From Nephrocerus scutellatus (Eukaryota > Arthropoda > Insecta > Diptera > Pipunculidae): a DNA stretch of 64,000 nt. The notes beneath the pieces were generated by a model. It saw only the letters and a list, made by a program, of their open reading frames with translations. It was not told the DNA's origin and ran no database searches. The stretch lies in NCBI GenBank assembly GCA_947095585.1, contig OX352763.1, forward strand, positions 21,687,462 through 21,751,461. The letters run 5' to 3'. Shown one piece after another: positions 58,262 to 64,000 of the stretch; positions within the stretch are counted from its first letter, which is position 1, and each line of letters starts with the position of its first letter. The position numbers and the translations under genes were made by a program.

Positions 58262-58672
58262 ATAACACAACAGTAGACCTGGACGAGAAAAGGTACTGTG
58301 TTTCTGTATTCCTAGATAAACCTAAAGCTTTTGACAATGGCACAACGGACTATTGTTGTTGAGCTTGTTCCTCCCACCTGACTTTTATCAGCTCTTGCAC
58401 CAACTGAGATATGGTAATCGTATCGGCCTACTTTGCCAAGGACTGGGAGGACATACCGTTCCCGGAGATATAAGAACTGGTCGATTATTGCACTGAAAAC
58501 CACTACTAGTTGGATGTGATGCCTACATGCATCACCGATAAAAATAAGAGAGGTGAGTACCTGTTAGAGTTTTAAGTGATCGTACATAGAATAAACAAAA
58601 AGATAAAAACTCGCCTCTTTGCAGTGTTAAGGCAGACGTACCACAAGGAAGTGTACTTGGACCAGTGTTTTT
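58262..58672 (+). mobile_element. Jockey-type RT fragment
   Basis: Plus strand: EKRYCVSVFLDKPKAFDN near 58287-58340 (motif A, family CVSVFLDVxxAFDxVWH) and KADVPQGSVLGPVFF near 58630-58672 (motif B). The roughly 290 bp between them, normally coding, contain stops. Homology ends at the join with the RTE copy. Confidence 0.72.
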
Positions 58673-58771
58673 CTTTGGTCAAATAGAATTTACTGATAGA
58701 TTAACTGCGAAACTGATAAAAATAGGAGGCCCCACATTACACCAAGCAATCCATGAAATAATAGTGCAAGT

Positions 58772-59182
58772 ATGGGAGGAAGAAACGATGCCAGAAAACT
58801 GGCGATGAGGCATTCTGTGCCGAAGGGGGGAGATATCACAAACTGCAGCAATTATCGTGGTATAACGTTGTTGAGTACCGCGTATAAGATTTTCTCCTCT
58901 ATCCTTCAAGACAGGATAGCCCCATACGCTAAAGTCATCATTGGTCCATACCAGTGTGGCTTAATCCCAGGCAAATTAACAACTGATCAGATTTACACCC
59001 TTAGGCAGGTGATGGAAAAATGTCTAGAGTTTCAAAACTCATTACACCATCTTTTTATAGACTTTGAAGCCGCCTATGATAGCATAGCCAGAGTAGAACT
59101 TTATAAAGCCATGAGAGAATTCGACATCCCAAATAAACTGACACGACTTTTTAGGTTGACCATGACCAATGTTATATTATAA
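58772..59182 (+). pseudogene. RTE reverse transcriptase, finger and palm start
   Basis: Open for 136 codons. Holds NCSNYRGITLLST (template-contact region), GPYQCGLIPGKLTTDQI and motif A FIDFEAAYDSI, whose first aspartate binds catalytic metal. Ends at a frameshift before motif B. 59281-59556 (motif C YADD) and 59543-59980 (thumb and C-terminal region) are the following pieces of the same gene. Confidence 0.85.
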
Positions 59183-59542
59183 GCCAAGTAAAAATATCCG
59201 GATCACTATCAAGCCCATTCAACATATATAAAGGGCTCCGACAAGGGGATGGGCTGGCCTGCGTCCTCTTCAACCTGGCGTTGAAGAAAGTGATCCGAGA
59301 CTCTGACGTAACAACGAGAGGAACAATCCTCTATCAGGCCATTCAGATACTGGCTTACGCAGACGATAATGATATCGTTGCTAGAAAACCAAGAGCTAGA
59401 CAGGAAGCTTTCATCCAGATCGAGCAGGCGGCACGAGATCTGGAGCTGCACATAAATGAGAGCAAAACCAAGTATATGGTGGCCACGTCTACGAGTAGAA
59501 TATCCAACACTGGTCCCTCAATTCAAATAGTGGAGCGCGAAT

Positions 59543-59980
59543 TTGCAATCCTTTAACTATCTCGGGTCAACTGTAGCAGCCGCTAACAGAATGGAACCAG
59601 AAATACGCGCACGGTTGTTTAAAGCCAACAAAGCCTACTATAGACTGTCAAGACTCTTCAAATCCAGGAATTTAACCATAACATCCAAGCTGTTGGTATA
59701 TAAGACAATGGTCATACCAGTACTTACATATGGATCCGAGACTTGGGTGCTTAGCAAAAAGCATTCTGACCTCTTAGCCGCATTCGAGAGAAAAGTTGTT
59801 GTTGGCCCCGTATGTGAGGAAGGACGATTCCGGAGACTCTATGATGATAAGATCTGCGAGCGTTACTGCGATGTCGAAATCGTGAAGAGAATTAAGCTTG
59901 GTAGGCTCCGGTGGGCAGGACACCTAGGAACACGACAGCGAGGCCGGCCAAGCCTATGCTGGAAGGATGGCGTAGACTAG
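59543..59980 (+). pseudogene. RTE polymerase C-terminal region, open but interrupted upstream
   Basis: 145 codons: SFNYLGSTVAAANRM, IRARLFKANKAYYRLSRLFK, VIPVLTYGSETWVLSK, GRLRRW-type segment as LGRLRWAGHLG and RPSLCWKDGVD. A short internal deletion joins KVVVGPVCEEGRFRRLY, dropping the RKVLRRI segment seen in related proteins. It overlaps the preceding piece by 14 bases in a different frame. Confidence 0.82.
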
Positions 59981-60109
59981 GACGCTCAGAGTTTTGGGAT
60001 GCCAAATTGGATGACATCGGCTCGAAATCGGGACCGGTGGAGAGATTTTTTGCGGGAGGACAGGACCGGAAACCGGTTGTGGAGCCAAATATGATGATGA
60101 TCCTTATGA

Positions 60110-62635
60110 AATCATTCCTGAAATTTGTTTCTTACTATTGAGGGTGAACCAAACACTTTCTTACAACCTGCTACCTTCCTTCTCTCTTCCAAAGTAAGTA
60201 GGGTTGCCATATTAAGTCTGTAATGAATTTTACTACAAAGTGCAATATGTTGTACCATGTGGATGGTAACATCTTTTGGATACCCCTGTATAGAAGGTAA
60301 CAGTACTACACTCAATGGAAAGCGATACAGAGGCATAAAAAATTGTTAACCTAATTTTTTGGCCAGGAATTAATGAATTGTACTTGGACGAGCGATGGCG
60401 CAATCAATGTCTTCCCAAAGCTGTTGCGTGACAGATCTACACAAAACATAATGTCCTCATCTAAAGCGTCAACTGATATACTGATATCGTTACAATATAT
60501 GGCAATTAGTATCTATCTAAAATGGTGTCTACAAACCGGCGGCTGGTAGCTGTGAACATTCCAACCGAAATACTTTCGCCCAAACGGGTCTCAACTACAA
60601 TCCAATTCCAAACGAAAGACAAATGTGGCGAATAAGATCGGACAGAGGAAAGACCTACTAGCGGATATAACACGACCTGAAGATTGCCATCACACACATA
60701 CACACTCACATACAACAAAACAGCCATTTGACATTGCTAACGATCTTCGCATATCAAAATATTGTTGAACTGCCTTTGTTTTTGTTTGTTTTGCATTTGC
60801 ACGTCCGTCACACCATAGGTCCCCGCGGACACGGCAAGATAGGGCACCTAAGCAACACCACCCGGGTGACCAAATCAATTCAGATTGTGTCAGTCCAAGT
60901 GAGCGCAGCACAAGTAGTGTCCAGCGAGACAAACAAGATTTATTTGTTGTTGCGGCATAGATGATGCTGCTGCTGGAGCCAAGGAGCATACTGCTCACAC
61001 GCACACAGAGACACAGGACACCACTCCGATCCGCACACTTCTCCATCTTCCTCTTTAGCAGGCCTCAAGTATATCATCCAGTGGCCGTTCAACGTTCACA
61101 TCTCTCTGTAAAGACCTAGTCGAAGAATTCGGTTGGTGTCGTCGTCTTCGCCGGCGGCTACTGCTGCGCACACGACGCGCAAACATCATGTTTCAAGTGT
61201 GTTGTGGGACAGGAGAACCCAGGGAGCTGGCCGGCCGGCCTGCCTATCTACCTACGCATTGGCCTTCCCAAATGGAGGACACTCCATAGCACACACAAGA
61301 GCTGACGGTGTTGTTTGGGGTTTTCGCATAGTGGTGACAGAGCTTCGGAAAGAAAGCGAGAAAAATTCCAAAGCATTCTTCAATGGCGGAAAAACTGCAA
61401 CTGCATCGTCGGTCGTTGTTCATCCGCCTACGCATTGGGCCGGGTTGTAGACTTGCTTGGACCTTAGCCACTTGGCATTCCATTCAAATGGTGCACGTTC
61501 ATCGTTTGGCTTGGGTGAAATTTCCAAATTGAGGAAACACAGAGAGTGAGTAGCGCATTTCCACCATTGTTCGCTTTGGGAATTGTGTAATGTTTCTCCT
61601 CTTCGTGGTACGCGCTACGACAGACGGCTGCCCCGCATACGTACGCAGGTGATAACGGCACACATATCCTTGTCCGATGTAAAAAACGAAATATATACGA
61701 CGCGGCCATCACATAAGGCAACACAATTCGCATTTGTTTGCGCGGTTCCATTAGGGAACGACATGGAGACGGACGGACACACGCATACTAACAGTAGAAG
61801 GTAGTGCTGGAGGAGCCTCTTGTTGTCGTCGTCGTCCACCAGTCAACATTGTCCAACCTAATTGTTACAGAGCGGCGAGTGCGCGGAGAGAATCAAAACG
61901 CCGGCCGTCGTCGTCGTCCTTTCTTTCGTTTTGTGTTTCTGTGCGCCGCACAGCGGTTTTGCACACATTTAGTGCCAAATTCAATTGAAAGATACATGCG
62001 CTCTCCCCGATGGACTTCATTTAGTAGGTGACTATGCCATATGCGATGCAGTAGTGGCTGTCGGCTGCAAACAACCGTTCCTCAGCAGTCCGAAATTGGA
62101 GCTGCGCGTACACATAAATTTTTATGTCGAAAAACAATCGAAAGGAATTTTAGCAACACCGCCACTGTATGTGCGTTCACGGACGAAGTTAGTCGCTGTA
62201 TCAGTTGCAGTTGCTAATACCGTATTGCGCACCACAGCCACTAATCGAGGTTCAACATGGAAATGCATTAAGGTAAAACTATCTCATAAATTTATTCGAG
62301 CAAACAAAAAGGTAAATAGCACATAAAAGAATGTGCGATGCGAGATGCAAGTGCGTTGAATGCATCATAGAAAGAGCTATTTGGTGGGAGCTATCGGTGG
62401 TGGTGCAATTCCAATGGCAAGCCATCCGCTTTAAGATAGATGATCTGCCTGCCCGGTAACCAGCGTCTAAATTTGTCCGTTTGAAATTTCTGGCTTTTGT
62501 GGCTATTGAAAAGAACTCATAAAACTGAGCTTGAATCAAAGAAATTTACTCAGCACTTGGAGTAGAAACGCTTTTAGAAATATCCTCATTCATGTAAGAA
62601 CGTCGAAGGTTAAATCAATCGATAAAGTAAATCTG
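60110..62635. other. Element-poor, microsatellite-bearing interval without recognisable gene
   Basis: Short CA and TCG runs (near 60690-60715, 61823-61840, 61905-61918). ORFs of at most 118 codons without a family motif. Composition like the other element-poor blocks. Confidence 0.45.
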
Positions 62636-62639
62636 AGAT

Positions 62640-63830
62640 TTAAAGGACTTTGGGGAAAGAGCTGCTCATGAGTGAAAATTTGTAAGTAACATGTTCTTTG
62701 AATATATAAGAAAATGAGTTAGGAACAAGTTTGTAAACTCACCGGTGAAAGTTCCACTAAAGAGTACAAATTTAGCTTGCGAATAAAAAAATCACAAAAA
62801 AAAAACAAGGTTCATAGATGAATGTTTAGCTCAAGAGTTAAAACTTTTTACTAATGTGCGAGATTTTTCTCAAAGTGCAACTTACGAAACGAAACGAACG
62901 AAAGTTCTAAATGGAAAATGTTGGTCAAAAGTGAAATTCTGACTAATGCGAGAGATTTTTCTCAAAGTGCAACTTACGAGTTTAAATTTAGCTTACGAGT
63001 GAAAAGTTATAAGAACAAAAAACTAGATCATAGGTGAAAGTTTAACTCAAGAGTGAAAATCTTGATCAAAATTGATGCTTTAAAAGGAACATTTTGCTCA
63101 ACATTTTAAATTCTAAGTCATGAGCGAGGTTTTCTTTAAAGTAAAATTCTTGGTTAAAGTGAAATACTAACTCAGGAGTAAGGATCAGGATCATGAATAA
63201 GAACCTATACACTCAAGAATAAAATCCTAAACAACGAGTGAACATCTTGCTCGGCCGTGATACGACTAAGCTCACTAAAGGAAACTGAGTCTAGCTCATT
63301 AAGACAAAAGTAGCTATTAAGTATAATAATAGCTCACAAGTAAAATTATATCAAGAATGAAAAATAGCTCATGAGAAAGGAAAGGACAGCTCATGAGTAG
63401 GAGTTACCTTTATACATTTAATTATTAAGCTCTTTTGTAAAGATAAATAATCAAGATTTTTCTTAAACTAAAATTCTTGTTTCTGAGTAAAATATTGCTT
63501 TTAGTAAAATACTAACTCACTCATGAGTAAAGATTCAGCTCACGATCATGATTGAGAACTTAAATTCTCAAGAGTATAAAACAAGTGAAAATCTAGCTCG
63601 TTCGTCATTCAATTCAGTTCACTAGAGGATATTTAACTCAGAAAAAAAACCTAGCTCATTAAGTAAATTATAGCTCATGAGTGATAACAAAACTCATGAG
63701 TAAAAAAATAGCTCAGCAGTAAAAAATAGCTCACAAGTTAAAAATAGATCATGAATAAAAAAAAAAACTCATAAGTGGAAAAATAACTCATGAGTGAAAA
63801 ATTATAGTTAAAAGTAAAAGTTAACTATAA
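62640..63830. repeat. Degenerate short repeat field with palindromic core CTCATGAG
   Basis: AGCTCATGAGTGAAAA-type modules recur at irregular 15-40 bp spacing: for example near 62668, 63368, 63390, 63512, 63673, 63692, 63768 and 63788, with variants CTCAAGAGT, CTTACGAGT and CTCACAAGT between. A 42 bp block with GAGATTTTTCTCAAAGTGCA and ACTTACGA occurs twice, at about 62859 and 62951. AT-rich throughout; no ORF of note. Confidence 0.78.
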
Positions 63831-63839
63831 TTTTGACAA

Positions 63840-64000
63840 ACACCTTACTAACAATATTCGGATTTTTTTTTGTTTTTTGTTTTTTGTTTTAAATCCTTGA
63901 ATTCAGTTAACGCTAATTGGATCTAACTTTAATGCAGGAATTCAATTTGTGTTCTGAATTAATTATTTAATTTATTTATTAAAATATATTTAAATATCAA
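63840..64000. other. AT-rich end of window
   Basis: T-rich run (TTTTTTTTTGTTTTTTGT) and AATTAATTATTTAATTTATT-like sequence; nothing recognised. Confidence 0.4.

Larger units (their letters stand above)
58690..60103 (+). mobile_element. RTE-type LINE, 3' half (RT to tail), best preserved copy
   Basis: Plus strand. RT pieces: LIKIGGPTLHQAIHEI near 58712, ITNCSNYRGITLLSTAYKIF and ILQDRIAPYAKVIIGPYQCG at 58840-58960, LTTDQIYTLRQVMEKCLEF and LHHLFIDFEAAYDSI (motif A) at 58975-59085, SPFNIYKGLRQGDGLACVLF (motif B) near 59212-59272, IQILAYADDNDIVAR (motif C, YADD intact) at 59343-59385, INESKTKYMVA at 59455, SFNYLGSTVAAANRMEPEIR at 59547, LTYGSETWVLSKKH at 59720 and HLGTRQRGRPSLCWKDGVD at 59920-59977. 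Frameshifts at about 58808, 59180 and 59545. The 3' end is a short ATG repeat near 60090-60103, as expected of RTE tails. Confidence 0.92.

Overview
The window looks like a stretch of a large, repeat-rich eukaryotic (insect-like, probably dipteran) genome. Evidence: no bacterial gene density or operons; no open reading frame above about 220 codons; abundant di-, tri- and tetranucleotide microsatellites (CA/GT, CGA/TCG, CAA/TTG, CAGC/GGCT, GACA); and a dense graveyard of insect-type transposable elements (non-LTR retrotransposons, Tc1/mariner transposons and a tRNA-headed SINE). The dipteran assignment rests on my memory of similar SINE bodies and is inference. I could not recognise a single host protein-coding exon, tRNA or rRNA gene.

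Layout. 1-838: RTE-type fragment (minus), running off the left edge. 839-4160: element-poor DNA with microsatellites. 4165-7290: two LINE remnants (minus), an RNase H-carrying element and a Jockey-like one, then a 3 x 54 bp minisatellite. 9887-11850: another LINE (minus). 12344-14140: a mariner-family DNA transposon with two LINE insertions nested in it. 16210-18048: the endonuclease half of an RTE element (plus). 18262-19230: a LINE RT whose 144 bp segment is amplified about five-fold in an ABAB order. 21165-23302: RNase H fragment, then a mariner copy with TA target duplications. 26390-28340: LINE RT (plus). 31015-33120: two LINE remnants (minus) with a SINE tail inside. 34904-36830: RTE remnant and a diverged minisatellite. 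38458-42380: mariner copy, RNase H LINE, and an RTE piece hit by a complete SINE with 17 bp target duplications. 44270-46980: an internally deleted mariner copy followed by a large CAATATTTGC-type minisatellite. 51006-51990: small RTE piece and a DD37D-like Tc1/mariner transposase. 53621-54526: mariner copy joined to a SINE head. 54895-56042: 12 bp minisatellite, then a Jockey element with an inverted 5' part. 58262-60103: Jockey RT piece and the 3' half of an RTE element. 62640-63830: a field of CTCATGAG-cored degenerate repeats.

The elements form families. One RTE family has six pieces, on both strands. One mariner family has five copies, at least three of which carry tandem copies of their own 3' end. 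One SINE family has three pieces (complete, head only, tail only). Two RNase H-containing LINE groups and one poly-A-tailed LINE have two or more copies each. All coding regions seen are broken by stops, frameshifts or deletions, so nothing here appears able to move by itself. Between these clusters lie element-poor blocks of about 1-3 kb rich in microsatellites; these are the best places to look for host regulatory DNA or for introns of a large gene, but nothing in the sequence proves either.
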